Shown in pieces: positions 18,746 through 31,413 of a stretch of DNA of 64,000 nt. Origin of the DNA: an uncultured Pelagibacteraceae bacterium (GTDB taxonomy: Bacteria > Pseudomonadota > Alphaproteobacteria > Pelagibacterales > Pelagibacteraceae); assembly GCA_902612605.1 (NCBI GenBank), contig CACMDY010000001.1, positions 372,001-436,000 of the forward strand, read 5' to 3'. Under the pieces are notes generated by a model. The model saw nothing but the letters and a program-made list of their open reading frames with translations, made no database searches and was not told where the DNA came from. Position 1 is the stretch's first letter, and the number at the start of each line of letters is the position of its first letter. Position numbers and translations under genes: made by a program.

Positions 18746-19900
18746 ATGCATCCAAAATTGAAAGTTCTGCAAGTTATACCAAAACTTGGATACGGTGGCG
18801 CAGAAACAGGTTGTTATGATATCGCACACTATCTACATGAAAATGATTGTAAATCTTTTTTAATTTGCAACGGTGGTGAATTAACAAAGTTTATAGATAA
18901 AAAAAAAGTTAAATATATATGGTTACCTGTTAATTCCAAAAACCCCATTTTGGTTTTTTTTAATTCAATAATTATTTCTTTAATAATTTTATTTTATGGA
19001 ATTAATATTGTCCACGCGAGAAGTAGAGCACCTGCATGGTCTTGTTTGCTAGCTACCAAAATTACACGACGTAAATTTGTAACTACATTTCATGGAACAT
19101 ATAATTTTAAAAGTAAATTAAAAAAATTATATAATTCTGTAATGTTGAAATCAGATTTAATTATTGCTGGGTCTAATTTTATATTTTCACATATTAAAGA
19201 AAACTACTCTGAATACCTGAATGATAAAAAAAAATTCTTGGTGATATTTAGAGGTATTAATACTGACTATTTTGATCCATCAACTACTATAGAAACAGAG
19301 GAAGATGAATTATTTAAATCATGGGAACTTAAAATTGAGAGAAAAACTGTTCTATTGCCTGGAAGATTAACAGAATGGAAAGGCCAAGAAATGTTTTTAG
19401 ATGCTATTAATAAAGTAAATATTAATTTAGGACACGAGGTATTTAATGTAATTATTCTTGGGAGCGATCAAGGAAGAGAACTTTACAAAAAGAAACTTAT
19501 TAGGTTAGTTGAACAGTATAGATTAACTAACCAAGTAAAATTTATAGATCATTGTAAAAATATGCCTCTAGCTTACAAAGTTTCAGACATCATAGTTTCT
19601 TCATCTATAGAACCAGAAGCCTTTGGAAGAATTTCTGTTGAGGCTCAGGCAATGAAAAAACCAATTGTTGCAAGTAACATTGGGGGATCAAAAGAGACTA
19701 TAAATGAAAATAAAACAGGATTTTTATTTGAAGCAAATAACTCTGACGATCTTTCAAAAAAATTAATAGAAATTATTAATTTAGATGAACAGACTATCAA
19801 TCAAATGGGCATAGAAGGTAGAAAAAATGTCGTTTCAAAATTTAATGTTGAAAAAATGTGTTTTTCTACTTATTCAGAGTATAAAAAATTAATAAATTAA
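18746..19900 (+). CDS. Glycosyltransferase family 4
   Basis: GT-B fold retaining glycosyltransferase, probably for lipopolysaccharide or another surface glycan. N-terminal Rossmann start QVIPKLGYGGAETGCYDIA; nucleotide-sugar domain begins at LLPGRLTEWKGQEMFLDAI and carries the E-x7-E-like motif EPEAFGRISVEAQAMKKPIVAS. 384 aa, standard. It has no signal peptide; one hydrophobic stretch (about 68-88) may associate with the membrane. It is coupled to thrS by a TAATG overlap, so it heads the translation-gene transcript although functionally unrelated. Donor and acceptor sugars cannot be read. Confidence 0.88.
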   Translation: MHPKLKVLQVIPKLGYGGAETGCYDIAHYLHENDCKSFLICNGGELTKFIDKKKVKYIWLPVNSKNPILVFFNSIIISLIILFYGINIVHARSRAPAWSCLLATKITRRKFVTTFHGTYNFKSKLKKLYNSVMLKSDLIIAGSNFIFSHIKENYSEYLNDKKKFLVIFRGINTDYFDPSTTIETEEDELFKSWELKIERKTVLLPGRLTEWKGQEMFLDAINKVNINLGHEVFNVIILGSDQGRELYKKKLIRLVEQYRLTNQVKFIDHCKNMPLAYKVSDIIVSSSIEPEAFGRISVEAQAMKKPIVASNIGGSKETINENKTGFLFEANNSDDLSKKLIEIINLDEQTINQMGIEGRKNVVSKFNVEKMCFSTYSEYKKLIN

Positions 19901-21819
19901 TGCCAAATATTACATTACCTGATGGAAAAAAATTAAACTTTGAAAAAAGTATAACAGGCACAGAGGTTGCTGAAAAAATTAGCAAGTCTTTAGGTAAGCA
20001 AGCATTGGTGATAAGCATAAACGGCGAACTTAAAGATTTATACACTGTTATTGATCAAGATTGTTCTATTGAAATATTTACAGCTAAAGATCCTGAGGGT
20101 TTAGAAGTCATTAGACATGACACTGCACATATAATGGCTATGGCCGTTCAAGAACTATACCCAGGCACACAGGTAACAATTGGGCCAGTTATAGAAAATG
20201 GATTTTACTATGATTTTGCAAGAAAAGAGCCTTTTACTAGCGATGATCTAAAAAAGATTGAAAAAAAAATGTCAGAGATAATAGATAAAGATGTAAAAAC
20301 AAGAAAAGAAGTTTGGGAGAGAGATAAAGCAATAAGTCATTTTAAAAAAATTGGAGAAAAATACAAAGCTGAGATAATTGAGAGCATTCCTAAAAACGAA
20401 GAACTTACGGTTTATTATCATGGCGAAACATGGCATGATTTATGTAGAGGTCCTCACTTAGTATCTTCTGGTAAAATAGGTAAAGCTTTTAAACTGACAA
20501 AAGTATCTGGAGCTTATTGGCGTGGTGACTCTAATAATGAAATGCTTCAAAGAATATATGGTACTGGTTGGGCAACTCAAAAAGAATTAGACCTTTATCT
20601 TCAGAGAATTGAGGAAGCAGAAAAAAGAGATCATAGAAAAATTGGAAAAGAGATGGATTTATTTCATTTTAGAGAAGAAAGTCCTGGATCTGTGTTTTGG
20701 CATCAGAAAGGATGGAATTTGTTCCAAAAATTAGTTTCATATATGAGAATGAAACAAGATCACGATGGTTACAAAGAGATAAATACGCCAGAAATACTTG
20801 ATAGATCTTTATGGGAAAAATCTGGCCACTGGGAAAAATTTGGAGCTAATATGTATACTTCAACTACACCAGATGAAAAAGTATTTGCAATCAAACCCAT
20901 GAATTGTCCTGGGTGTGTTCAAGTATTTAATCAAGGACTTAAAAGTTATAGAGACTTACCTTTAAAGATGTCAGAATTTGGAAAAGTTCATAGATATGAA
21001 CCTTCAGGTGCATTGCATGGATTATTACGTGTAAGAGCCTTTACTCAAGATGATGCTCATATTTTTTGTACAGAAGAACAAATTACCGAAGAATGTTTGA
21101 GTGTTACAAATTTAATTTTAGAAATTTATAAAGATCTTGGTTTTGAAGATGTTATTTTAAAATATTCAGATAGACCAGATTTAAGAGTTGGTGACGATAA
21201 AGTTTGGGATAAATCAGAGGCTGCGTTGTTAGAGGCAATTAAAGCGACAAACCTAGAGTATTCAATTAATAAAGGTGAGGGCGCATTTTATGGACCAAAA
21301 ATTGAATTTGTTTTAAGAGATGCAATCGGTAGAGATTGGCAGTGTGGAACCTTGCAAGTAGATTTAAATTTACCAGGTAGATTAGGAGCTTCTTTTGTTG
21401 ATAAAGATGGAACTAAAAAAGTACCTGTGATGTTACACAGAGCATTATTTGGATCTTTAGAAAGGTTCATAGGTATCCTTATAGAGAATTATGCAGGCAA
21501 GCTACCATTTTGGATATCACCTTTACAGGCAGTAGTTATTCCAATCTCTAGTGATTTTGATGAATATGCTAAAAGTGTAGCTAAGGAATTAAAACGGGTT
21601 GGTTTGATTGTCGAGGTGGATCTTAAAAATCACAATTTAAATTATAAAATAAGAGATCATTCTTTAACAAAAGTACCAATGTTATTGATTTGTGGAAAAA
21701 AAGAAGTTGACTCCAACAGTGTAACTATTAGAAGATTGGATTCTAATAAACAAGAAAATATGGCTTTGAAAGAATTTATAAAAAAATACTCCGATCTAAA
21801 TAAAGCCCCTTCAATTTAA
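19900..21819 (+). CDS. thrS: Threonyl-tRNA synthetase
   Basis: Class II aminoacyl-tRNA synthetase charging tRNA-Thr. Domains in order: TGS (1-60), the editing domain (about 65-225, with HDTAHIMAMAVQELYPGTQVTIGP), the catalytic core (about 240-535) with the zinc-site region KPMNCPGC and motif 2 RYEPSGALHGLLRVRAFTQDD, and the anticodon-binding domain to the end. Length 639 aa is normal. Its stop directly abuts the infC GTG start, reproducing the thrS-infC-rpmI-rplT-pheST order known in many bacteria. E. coli-style operator control upstream is unlikely because its start overlaps the glycosyltransferase. Confidence 0.97.
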   Translation: MPNITLPDGKKLNFEKSITGTEVAEKISKSLGKQALVISINGELKDLYTVIDQDCSIEIFTAKDPEGLEVIRHDTAHIMAMAVQELYPGTQVTIGPVIENGFYYDFARKEPFTSDDLKKIEKKMSEIIDKDVKTRKEVWERDKAISHFKKIGEKYKAEIIESIPKNEELTVYYHGETWHDLCRGPHLVSSGKIGKAFKLTKVSGAYWRGDSNNEMLQRIYGTGWATQKELDLYLQRIEEAEKRDHRKIGKEMDLFHFREESPGSVFWHQKGWNLFQKLVSYMRMKQDHDGYKEINTPEILDRSLWEKSGHWEKFGANMYTSTTPDEKVFAIKPMNCPGCVQVFNQGLKSYRDLPLKMSEFGKVHRYEPSGALHGLLRVRAFTQDDAHIFCTEEQITEECLSVTNLILEIYKDLGFEDVILKYSDRPDLRVGDDKVWDKSEAALLEAIKATNLEYSINKGEGAFYGPKIEFVLRDAIGRDWQCGTLQVDLNLPGRLGASFVDKDGTKKVPVMLHRALFGSLERFIGILIENYAGKLPFWISPLQAVVIPISSDFDEYAKSVAKELKRVGLIVEVDLKNHNLNYKIRDHSLTKVPMLLICGKKEVDSNSVTIRRLDSNKQENMALKEFIKKYSDLNKAPSI

Positions 21820-22365
21820 GTGGCAGATTTTAAACAAAATTATTTTCAAAAAAGAACTAAAGCAAGAGGCCCAAGGTCTAACAACAGGATTACATCAAAT
21901 GAAGTTCAAGTTATTGCAAGTGATGGAGAAAATTTAGGAATTTTAAATTTAAATGAAGCTATCAATAAAGCAAAAAATGAAGGTTTAGATTTAATTGAAA
22001 TTGCTCCGAATACAAAACCCCCTGTCTGTAAAATTATGGACATGGGTAAATATAAATACGATGCACAAAAAAAAGCTAACAAAGCAAAAAAAAAACAAAA
22101 GAAAATTGAATTAAAAGAAATAAAATTAAGGCCAGTTACAGAAGTTCATGACTACACTTTCAAAATTAAAAATGCTCAGAAATTTTTGGCAAAAGGTGAT
22201 AAAGTCAAATTTACAATAAGGTTCAAAGGGAGAGAGTTACAACATTCAAACCTTGGCAATGAATTAATGGATAAAATTAAGGCAGATATGGAGACTATTG
22301 GGAGAGTAGAGCTTCAGCCAAAATTTGATGGAAAGCAAATGATTATGGTAATCCAGCCTTTATAA
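21820..22365 (+). CDS. infC: Translation initiation factor IF-3 (GTG start)
   Basis: IF-3 binds the 30S subunit, blocks premature 50S joining and proofreads start codons. Both domains are intact: N-terminal NRITSNEVQVIASDGENLG...EAINKAKNEGLDLIEIAPN, with PPVCKIMDMGKYKY, a lysine-rich linker, and the C-terminal domain ending RQMIMV-like (GKQMIMVIQPL). The reading frame starts at GTG directly after the thrS stop; the 181 aa product matches family length, and no ATG lies before the N-terminal domain. infC commonly uses a non-ATG start because IF-3 discriminates against such codons, giving autoregulation in E. coli; whether it applies here is inferred. Confidence 0.95.
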   Translation: MADFKQNYFQKRTKARGPRSNNRITSNEVQVIASDGENLGILNLNEAINKAKNEGLDLIEIAPNTKPPVCKIMDMGKYKYDAQKKANKAKKKQKKIELKEIKLRPVTEVHDYTFKIKNAQKFLAKGDKVKFTIRFKGRELQHSNLGNELMDKIKADMETIGRVELQPKFDGKQMIMVIQPL

Positions 22366-22417
22366 GCCATATTTCTAGTTGTAAATTTAATTTAATATTT
22401 GTATAACCCCGAAAATT

Positions 22418-22624
22418 ATGCCCAAGTTAAAAACAAAAAGTTCAGCTAAAAAAAGATTTAAAATCTCAGCTAAAGGTAAGGTTATTACCCCACAGGCAGG
22501 AAAAAGACACGGCATGATTAAAAGAACGAATTCACAAATTAGAAAACAAAGAGGCACAACTGTTTTATCCAAACAAGATGGTAAGATAGTAAAATCTTAT
22601 ATGCCTTACAGCTTAAGAGGATAA
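22418..22624 (+). CDS. rpmI: 50S ribosomal protein L35
   Basis: Small basic large-subunit protein (68 aa) with the family signature [22 protein letters not shown] and GKRHGMIKR. Located between infC and rplT as in most bacteria; the gap to rplT is 1 nt, so the two are translated together. Confidence 0.97.
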   Translation: MPKLKTKSSAKKRFKISAKGKVITPQAGKRHGMIKRTNSQIRKQRGTTVLSKQDGKIVKSYMPYSLRG

Positions 22625-22625
22625 A

Positions 22626-22982
22626 ATGGCAAGAGTTAAAAGAGGAGTTACAAGCAGAGCTAAACATAAAAAAGTTTTAAAAGCTGTTAAAGGTCAGTGG
22701 GGAAGAAGAAAAAATACAATAAGAGTTGCAAGACAAGCAATGGAAAAAGCCATGCAGTATGCTTATAGAGATAGAAGAAATAAAAAAAGGGATTTTAAAT
22801 CACTGTGGATACAAAGAATTAATGCTGGTGTCAGATCCGAAGGCATAACCTATTCAAAGTTTATTAATGGTTTAAGCAAATCAGGAATTAAATTAGATAG
22901 AAAAATTCTTGCAGAAATTGCTTACGACAACCCCGAAGCATTCAAAACTATAGTTAAAAGGGCTCAAGCAGCATTAAATTAA
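22626..22982 (+). CDS. rplT: 50S ribosomal protein L20
   Basis: Early 23S rRNA assembly protein, 118 aa, full length. Signature [22 protein letters not shown] at the N terminus, long basic helix with [20 protein letters not shown], and globular C-terminal part with [20 protein letters not shown]. In E. coli L20 represses its own operon by binding mRNA; no matching structure was identified here. pheS follows after 43 nt. Confidence 0.98.
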   Translation: MARVKRGVTSRAKHKKVLKAVKGQWGRRKNTIRVARQAMEKAMQYAYRDRRNKKRDFKSLWIQRINAGVRSEGITYSKFINGLSKSGIKLDRKILAEIAYDNPEAFKTIVKRAQAALN

Positions 22983-23025
22983 TCAAGACTATTGTTTTTC
23001 TTCCTTTAACAAATATTCTATTAAA

Positions 23026-24093
23026 ATGTCTGATATTAAAAAAATAAAAGATGATTATATCGATAAGCTTAACACAGAAAATAATATTGAAAAAGTAAAT
23101 AACATCAAATCCGAACTATTCGGAAAAAACGGAATTATATCGAACGAATTTAAAAAATTAGGTTCTATTACTGTAGAGGAAAGAAAAAAATTAGCCTCAG
23201 ATTTAAATAATATTAAAGATGAACTTCAAAATAAAATATCAATCAAAATTCAAGAAATTGAAACTAAAGAAATTAATTTAAAGCTTGAGAAAGAAAAAAT
23301 TGATGTAACTCTTCCAGAAAGAAATATTGAAATTGGTAAAATTCATCCAGTCTCCCAAGTAATAGATGAAATTTCATCTATATTTTCTGAAATAGGATTT
23401 AGTGTTGAGGAAGGCCCAGATGTAGAAAATGAATATAATAATTTTACAGCATTAAATACGCCGGATAACCATCCAGCTAGAGATATGCATGATACTTTTT
23501 ACCTTGATAATAATAAGGAATTACTTTTAAGAACTCACACATCTCCAGTTCAGGTAAGAACTATGCTAAAAGGTAAACCTCCTTTTAAAATTATTGCTCC
23601 GGGAAGAACTTACAGATCAGATAGTGATCAAACACATGCCCCAATGTTTCATCAAGTTGAAGGGCTTCATATAGATAAGAATATAAATATGGGACATTTA
23701 AAAGGATGTTTAAATTATTTTATTAAGGAGTTTTTTGAAGTTGATAAAATTAAAATGAGATTTAGACCAAGTCATTTTCCTTTTACGGAACCTTCAGCAG
23801 AAGTAGATATAGGATATGAAATTAAAAATGGAAAGATAGTAATTGGTGAAGGCAATAAATGGTTAGAAATTTTAGGCTGTGGAATGGTTCATCCAAATGT
23901 TTTAAAAAATGTAAAAGTTAATCCAAGCAAATATCAAGGATATGCCTTTGGAATTGGCATAGACAGACTTGGAATGTTAAAATATGGAATTAATGATTTA
24001 AGAGCCTTTTTTGAGACTGATTATAGATGGTTAAGTCACTTTGGTTTTGATCCATTAGATGTCCCTTCAAATTATAGAGGACTGAGTAGATGA
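23026..24093 (+). CDS. pheS: Phenylalanyl-tRNA synthetase alpha subunit
   Basis: Catalytic subunit of the alpha2beta2 PheRS. N-terminal coiled-coil arm (about 1-95) that contacts tRNA, then the class II core with [46 protein letters not shown] (motif 2), [14 protein letters not shown] and the motif 3 segment [14 protein letters not shown]. 355 aa, typical. Overlaps pheT by 4 nt (ATGA). A five-codon Phe-rich stretch (TTG TTT TTC TTC CTT TAA, 22992-23009) lies just upstream, at the position of E. coli pheM; see findings. Confidence 0.97.
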   Translation: MSDIKKIKDDYIDKLNTENNIEKVNNIKSELFGKNGIISNEFKKLGSITVEERKKLASDLNNIKDELQNKISIKIQEIETKEINLKLEKEKIDVTLPERNIEIGKIHPVSQVIDEISSIFSEIGFSVEEGPDVENEYNNFTALNTPDNHPARDMHDTFYLDNNKELLLRTHTSPVQVRTMLKGKPPFKIIAPGRTYRSDSDQTHAPMFHQVEGLHIDKNINMGHLKGCLNYFIKEFFEVDKIKMRFRPSHFPFTEPSAEVDIGYEIKNGKIVIGEGNKWLEILGCGMVHPNVLKNVKVNPSKYQGYAFGIGIDRLGMLKYGINDLRAFFETDYRWLSHFGFDPLDVPSNYRGLSR

Positions 24094-26498
24094 AGTTCAC
24101 AGTTGACTGGTTAAAAAACCATCTTGATACAAAGTTTAATAATAATCAAATAATAGATAAATTAACTAATATTGGTCTTGAAGTAGAAAGTTTTGAGAGT
24201 TCTACATCTGAATTAGATACTTTTATTGTTGCAAAAATTACAAATGCCAAAACCCATCCAAATGCAGACAGATTGAAGTTATGTGATGTTGATATAGGTG
24301 GTGACAAAACAATAGAAGTAGTATGTGGAGCCCCAAATGCAAAAAATGGTCTTTTGACAGTTTATGCACCTCCAGGATCTATTATTCCTAAAAATCAGAT
24401 GAAATTATCTGTAAGCAAAATAAGAGGTGTAACATCATATGGAATGCTCTGTTCTGAATCAGAATTGCAATTATCCAATGAAAGCGATGGAATAATGGAA
24501 TTAAAACATAATAAATATGCAAATAAAATTGGAGAAAAATATTTTAAAAACACTTCTGAAAAAGTTATAGATTTGTCAATTACGCCCAATAGACCAGATT
24601 GTTTAGGGGTAAGAGGAATTGCTAGAGATTTATCTGCTGCTGGTGCTGGTAAATTAAAAATTAATAAAAAATCCAATTTAAAATATAGAGGTAATCAAAA
24701 TATAAACGTAACAATAAAAAAAGAAAAAGCTCAAGGATGCACAATATTTGGAAGTTGTTTAATAAAAGGTGTAACAAATAAAGAGAGTCCAAAATGGCTA
24801 AAAGATAAAATTAAATCATTAGGCCAAAAACCAATATCTGCCATAGTCGATATTACTAATTATGTAATGTTTGATTTAAATAGACCATTACACGCTTATG
24901 ATGCAGATAAAATAGATAATGAAATTATTGTTAGAAGTTCATCTAAAGGAGAAAGCTTCGAAGCCTTAGATAACAAAAAATATATTTTAGAAAATGATAT
25001 GTGCGTTATTTCTGATAGATCCGGAGTCCTCGGTCTTGGTGGCATAATTGGTGGAACAAGATCCGGTACAGAATATTCGACTAAAAATATATTATTAGAA
25101 TCGGCTTACTTTTTACCGCGTTCAATAAGAAAAACCTCTAAACAATTAAATATAGATACAGATGCAAAATTTAGATTCGAAAGAGGCATAGATCCTTTAT
25201 CAATTGAAGAAGGATTAATAAAAGCTTCTGAACTAATAAAACAAATTTGCGGAGGTGAAATAAGCAATTTAGATGTAAAAAAAATCGAAAATTATAAAAA
25301 AACAATAATAAATTTTGACCCATTTCTTTTTGAAAAAACAACTGGATTTAATATTGAAAATAAAGAATTAATCAAAATATTAGAAAAGTTAGGTTTTAAT
25401 GTATCTAAGAATAAAAAAATTTTAAAGTTAGTAGTACCTTCTTGGAGACCAGATATAACTCAATCAATTGATATTGTCGAAGAAATAGTAAGAATAAAAG
25501 GCTACGAACATATTAATACTTCAGAACCTGTTAAGACAAGATTAAAGCCTACACTTAATTATTATCAGAAATTATTTCATTTTTTACAAAGATCCGTGGC
25601 ATCAAAAGGTTATTTAGAAACTGTGACTTGGTCGTTTACGGACTCTAAAATTAATCAATTATTTAAAGAAAATGATCAAGAAATACCAATTGTAAATCCA
25701 ATTAGTTCAGATCTAAATGTTTTAAGAAATTCTATTTTCCCAAATTTGATATTTTATTTAAAAAAAAATTTAGATAGAGGATTTAAAGATATTTCTTTAT
25801 TTGAAATTGGTCCGGCGTTTAAAGGAAAAAATCCTGGAGATCAACTGACTGTTATAGGCGCTGTGAAGGCAGGTAAGGTTTCAAGATTATCTTGGAATGA
25901 TAAAGAAAGAAATGTAGACACATTCGATGTAAAAAAAGATGTGATACAAAGTCTTTGTGAAGCAGGAATTTATAAAGATGATATTGTTATAGATGATAAA
26001 ACTCCTTCTTACTATCATCCAGGAAAATCTGGAGGGGTGTACCAAAATAAAAACGAAAAAAATGCTTTAGCATATTTTGGTGAGATACATCCAAACATAA
26101 TAAAAAAATTAGATATAAAAACGGAAAGTTTAGTAATATTTGAAATTTGCCTTGATTACATAAAGGAGTCAAAACAAAAGATAAAAGATTTAAAATCTGA
26201 ATATAAATTTTCTGATTTCCAAAAATCAGATAGAGATTTTGCATTTATAATTAATAAAAATTTTAAATCTCAAGAATTAGTCAATATAATTAAATCTGTT
26301 GATAACAAATTAATTAAGTCAGTAAGAGTATTTGATGTATTTGAAGGAGAAAATATACCAGAGGGAAAAAAATCTATAGCTGTTAATGTAACTATTCAGT
26401 CAGAAGAAAAAACATTAAATGAAAATGACCTGGACAATATTAATAAACTAATTATCTCTTCCGTTGAGTCAAAGTCTGGCGCAAAAATTAGATCCTAA
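24090..26498 (+). CDS. pheT: Phenylalanyl-tRNA synthetase beta subunit
   Basis: Non-catalytic subunit carrying editing and anticodon recognition. N-terminal EMAP/tRNA-binding domain (about 40-150, [17 protein letters not shown]...VVCGAPNA), B3/B4 editing domain with the [23 protein letters not shown] opening and the YDADKI segment, B5 domain, the degenerate class II core, and the C-terminal ferredoxin-like anticodon-binding domain (about 710-802, [14 protein letters not shown]...[19 protein letters not shown]). 802 aa, full length. lepA starts 2 nt after the stop. Confidence 0.97.
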   Translation: MKFTVDWLKNHLDTKFNNNQIIDKLTNIGLEVESFESSTSELDTFIVAKITNAKTHPNADRLKLCDVDIGGDKTIEVVCGAPNAKNGLLTVYAPPGSIIPKNQMKLSVSKIRGVTSYGMLCSESELQLSNESDGIMELKHNKYANKIGEKYFKNTSEKVIDLSITPNRPDCLGVRGIARDLSAAGAGKLKINKKSNLKYRGNQNINVTIKKEKAQGCTIFGSCLIKGVTNKESPKWLKDKIKSLGQKPISAIVDITNYVMFDLNRPLHAYDADKIDNEIIVRSSSKGESFEALDNKKYILENDMCVISDRSGVLGLGGIIGGTRSGTEYSTKNILLESAYFLPRSIRKTSKQLNIDTDAKFRFERGIDPLSIEEGLIKASELIKQICGGEISNLDVKKIENYKKTIINFDPFLFEKTTGFNIENKELIKILEKLGFNVSKNKKILKLVVPSWRPDITQSIDIVEEIVRIKGYEHINTSEPVKTRLKPTLNYYQKLFHFLQRSVASKGYLETVTWSFTDSKINQLFKENDQEIPIVNPISSDLNVLRNSIFPNLIFYLKKNLDRGFKDISLFEIGPAFKGKNPGDQLTVIGAVKAGKVSRLSWNDKERNVDTFDVKKDVIQSLCEAGIYKDDIVIDDKTPSYYHPGKSGGVYQNKNEKNALAYFGEIHPNIIKKLDIKTESLVIFEICLDYIKESKQKIKDLKSEYKFSDFQKSDRDFAFIINKNFKSQELVNIIKSVDNKLIKSVRVFDVFEGENIPEGKKSIAVNVTIQSEEKTLNENDLDNINKLIISSVESKSGAKIRS

Positions 26499-26500
26499 AA

Positions 26501-28309
26501 ATGGGTGATAGAATAGACAACATTAGGAATTTTGCAATTATAGCTCATATAGATCATGGGAAATCAACTATAGCTGACAGAATAATTCATAAATGCGGAG
26601 GTTTGAGTGATAGAGAAATGAAATCTCAAGTGCTCGACTCTATGGATATAGAAAGAGAGAGAGGTATAACAATTAAAGCACAAACAGTTAAATTAAATTA
26701 TAAAGCTAAAAATGGGAAAAATTATATTTTAAATATTATAGATACCCCTGGACATGTAGATTTTAGTTACGAAGTTAGTAGAAGCCTTTATGCGTGCGAA
26801 GGTTCAATATTAATTGTAGATAGCACTCAAGGGGTTGAAGCTCAAACACTGGCAAATGTATACCAAGCACTTGATATAAATCATGAGATTATTCCAGTAT
26901 TAAATAAAATTGATCTACCAGCATCTGATCTTGAGAGAACAAATAATCAAATTGAGGATGTTATTGGGATAGATACATCTAATTCTGTTCCTTGTTCTGG
27001 AAAAACTGGACAAGGAATAGATGAAATTCTTGAGCAAATTATTAACTCTTTGCCTGGACCTAAAGGTGAAAAAAATAGCAAATTAAAATGTTTATTAGTT
27101 GATAGCTGGTATGACACGTATCTTGGAGTAGTTATATTAGTGAGAATTATAGATGGAAAACTAAAAAAAAATATGAAAATAAAAATGATGTCTACAAATC
27201 AAGAATATATTGTAGAAAAAGTTGGCGTGTTTACTCCTAAGGCAAAAGATGTGAGTGAACTTAACGCTGGAGAAATAGGTTTTATTACAACTGGTATTAA
27301 AATTTTATCAGAAACTAAAGTTGGAGACACTATATGCGATGCAGAAAATCCTCTCAATGATGCATTACCAGGTTTCAAACCTAGTAAACCAGTAGTTTTT
27401 TGTGGTTTATTTCCTGTAGATAGTTCCGAATATCAAAAATTAAAAGATGGACTTGCTAAATTACAATTAAATGATGCAAGTTTTTCTTACGAAGCAGAAT
27501 CATCTTCTGCCTTAGGACTAGGTTTTAGATGTGGATTTTTAGGTCTTTTGCACCTTGAAATAATCACAGAAAGACTTGAGAGAGAATTTGATATAAATTT
27601 ATTAACTACAACACCTGGTGTTGTTTATAAAGTTCACTTAAATAATGGTGAAATTATCGAACTTCAAAATCCATCAAATTTACCAGATCCTACTTACATA
27701 AAATTTATTGAAGAACCATGGATTAAAGCCACAATTATCACTCCAGACCAATATTTGGGATCGATTATTAAGTTATGTCAAAATAAAAGAGGTATTCAAA
27801 CTAATTTAAGTTATTCAGGAAATCGTGCTGTAATTAATTATGAGATACCTTTAAATGAAGTCGTATTTGATTTTAATGACCGTCTTAAATCTATGACTAG
27901 TGGATATGCTAGTTTTGATTATGAAATTATTGATCACAAAGAAGGAGATCTAGTAAAAATGAATATACTTGTAAACTCAGAACCTGTTGACGCTCTTGCA
28001 ATGATGATACATAAAGATTTTGCTCAAACCACAGGTAGAGAAGTCTGTGAAAAATTAAAAGATTTAATCCCAAGACACAACTTTATGATACCGATTCAAG
28101 CAGCTATTGGTGGTAAAATTATTGCTAGAGAAACTATTAAGGGTTTTAAAAAAGATGTTTTAACAAAAATCCATGGAGGTGGAGCAACAGATAGAAAAAG
28201 AAAGCTGCTAGAAAAGCAGAAAAAAGGTAAAGCTAGAGCCAAGCAATTTGGAAAAGTTGAGATTCCTCAAGAAGCATTCATAGGTGTTTTAAGAATTAAT
28301 AAAGAATGA
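26501..28309 (+). CDS. lepA: Elongation factor 4 (LepA) GTPase
   Basis: Ribosome-associated translational GTPase. G1 [10 protein letters not shown]2 region [10 protein letters not shown]3 DTPGHVDF, G4 NKIDLP and G5 SGKTG are all present, followed by EF-G-like domains II, III and V and the LepA-specific C-terminal domain ([27 protein letters not shown]). Length 602 aa is normal. Last member of the translation cluster; the following methyltransferase overlaps by 4 nt (ATGA), so they share a transcript. Confidence 0.97.
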   Translation: MGDRIDNIRNFAIIAHIDHGKSTIADRIIHKCGGLSDREMKSQVLDSMDIERERGITIKAQTVKLNYKAKNGKNYILNIIDTPGHVDFSYEVSRSLYACEGSILIVDSTQGVEAQTLANVYQALDINHEIIPVLNKIDLPASDLERTNNQIEDVIGIDTSNSVPCSGKTGQGIDEILEQIINSLPGPKGEKNSKLKCLLVDSWYDTYLGVVILVRIIDGKLKKNMKIKMMSTNQEYIVEKVGVFTPKAKDVSELNAGEIGFITTGIKILSETKVGDTICDAENPLNDALPGFKPSKPVVFCGLFPVDSSEYQKLKDGLAKLQLNDASFSYEAESSSALGLGFRCGFLGLLHLEIITERLEREFDINLLTTTPGVVYKVHLNNGEIIELQNPSNLPDPTYIKFIEEPWIKATIITPDQYLGSIIKLCQNKRGIQTNLSYSGNRAVINYEIPLNEVVFDFNDRLKSMTSGYASFDYEIIDHKEGDLVKMNILVNSEPVDALAMMIHKDFAQTTGREVCEKLKDLIPRHNFMIPIQAAIGGKIIARETIKGFKKDVLTKIHGGGATDRKRKLLEKQKKGKARAKQFGKVEIPQEAFIGVLRINKE

Positions 28310-29094
28310 CAAAAGAAATTATAATCTTAATTTTATTTTTAACAATTTTGTTTCTAACATATAAAATAAATAAAAAAAAAGTCAGAAATTTATTTTATAA
28401 AAGTAAAATAAAACAAATAGATATATCTGAGCTAGACAAAGTTTTTGATGAGAAATTGATAAGTAAAAATTTAAAAGGCCCAAAAGAAGACACTATAATT
28501 AAAAGTTTTATTATTTCTCCACAAAACAAAATTGTAGGAATGACCTCTGATTATGAAGCATGGATAATATCTGTGTTAAGTAAAAAAAGTAATAATATAT
28601 TTGAATTCGGTACTTGTAGTGGAAAAACTACTTATTTGATGGCACTTAATTCAAATAAAGATGCTAAAATTACATCTTTAACTCTTGGGCCAGACCAAGT
28701 AAAAAATTTAAGTAAAAAAAATATAGATAATAAGATTTCATTTAGAAATATATTAAATGAGAGCATATATGAAAAATTTCTATTTTCTGGAACCGATGTT
28801 GAAAATAAAATTAACATTATTTTTGAAGACTCAACAAAGTTTGATGAGAGTAAATATATAAATAAATTTGATTTAATATTCATAGATGGAGGTCATACTT
28901 ATTCAGTTGTAAAAAATGATACGGAGAAATCATTCAAAATGCTCAACAAAAACGGAATAATTTTATGGCATGATTACGTTCCCGGTAAACAGTCTGCTAA
29001 AAATGTTGTGAATTACTTAAATGAAATTTCCAAAGAGAAAAACATCTTAAATATCAGAAATACATCATTATGTGTATTTAGAAATAGTGATTAA
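28306..29094 (+). CDS. Class I SAM-dependent methyltransferase, membrane-anchored
   Basis: 262 aa with a single N-terminal helix (residues 4-22) followed by a positively charged KINKKKV segment, so the catalytic part is probably cytoplasmic and tethered. The Rossmann methyltransferase pattern is visible: [17 protein letters not shown] (motif I), [25 protein letters not shown] (motif IV) and [11 protein letters not shown], as in the Methyltransf_24 group that includes glycan and small-molecule O-methyltransferases. The substrate is unknown. Translationally coupled to lepA, with tRNA-Ser starting 1 nt after its stop. Confidence 0.78.
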   Translation: MTKEIIILILFLTILFLTYKINKKKVRNLFYKSKIKQIDISELDKVFDEKLISKNLKGPKEDTIIKSFIISPQNKIVGMTSDYEAWIISVLSKKSNNIFEFGTCSGKTTYLMALNSNKDAKITSLTLGPDQVKNLSKKNIDNKISFRNILNESIYEKFLFSGTDVENKINIIFEDSTKFDESKYINKFDLIFIDGGHTYSVVKNDTEKSFKMLNKNGIILWHDYVPGKQSAKNVVNYLNEISKEKNILNIRNTSLCVFRNSD

Positions 29095-29095
29095 A

Positions 29096-29185
29096 GGAGA
29101 GGTGGCCGAGTGGTTGAAGGCGCACGCTTGGAAAGCGTGTATAGGGGAAACTCTATCATGGGTTCGAATCCCATTCTCTCCGCCA
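29096..29185 (+). tRNA. tRNA-Ser (anticodon GGA)
   Basis: Starts GGAGAGG and ends TCTCTCC-G-CCA. The D arm is GTGGCCGAGTGGTTGAAGG, the anticodon stem-loop reads ACGCTTGGAAAGCGT with GGA as anticodon, a long class II variable arm (TATAGGGGAAACTCTATC) is present, and the T arm is GGGTTCGAATCCC. 90 nt including the encoded CCA. Reads UCU/UCC. The following 170 nt to gyrB contain only a 25-codon frame that looks accidental and a small inverted repeat GTTGT-TAT-ACAAC (29262-29274). Confidence 0.97.
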
Positions 29186-29331
29186 TATTTTTGTTAGAAA
29201 AATGATCTTTTTAACGGGTTTTGTAGAAATAGAAAAAAAATCTAAAAAACATCAAAAAAACGTTGTTATACAACACTAATTTAAGCATTTGCGTCTCTAG
29301 CATTTTTAAATTTTTTGTAAAAATGTTATAA

Positions 29332-31413
<2,082 letters not shown>

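Noticed and set aside
29202-29279. 25-codon frame between tRNA-Ser and gyrB
   Set aside because: No ribosome binding site, no amino-acid bias related to the neighbours, and random-looking composition; probably accidental.
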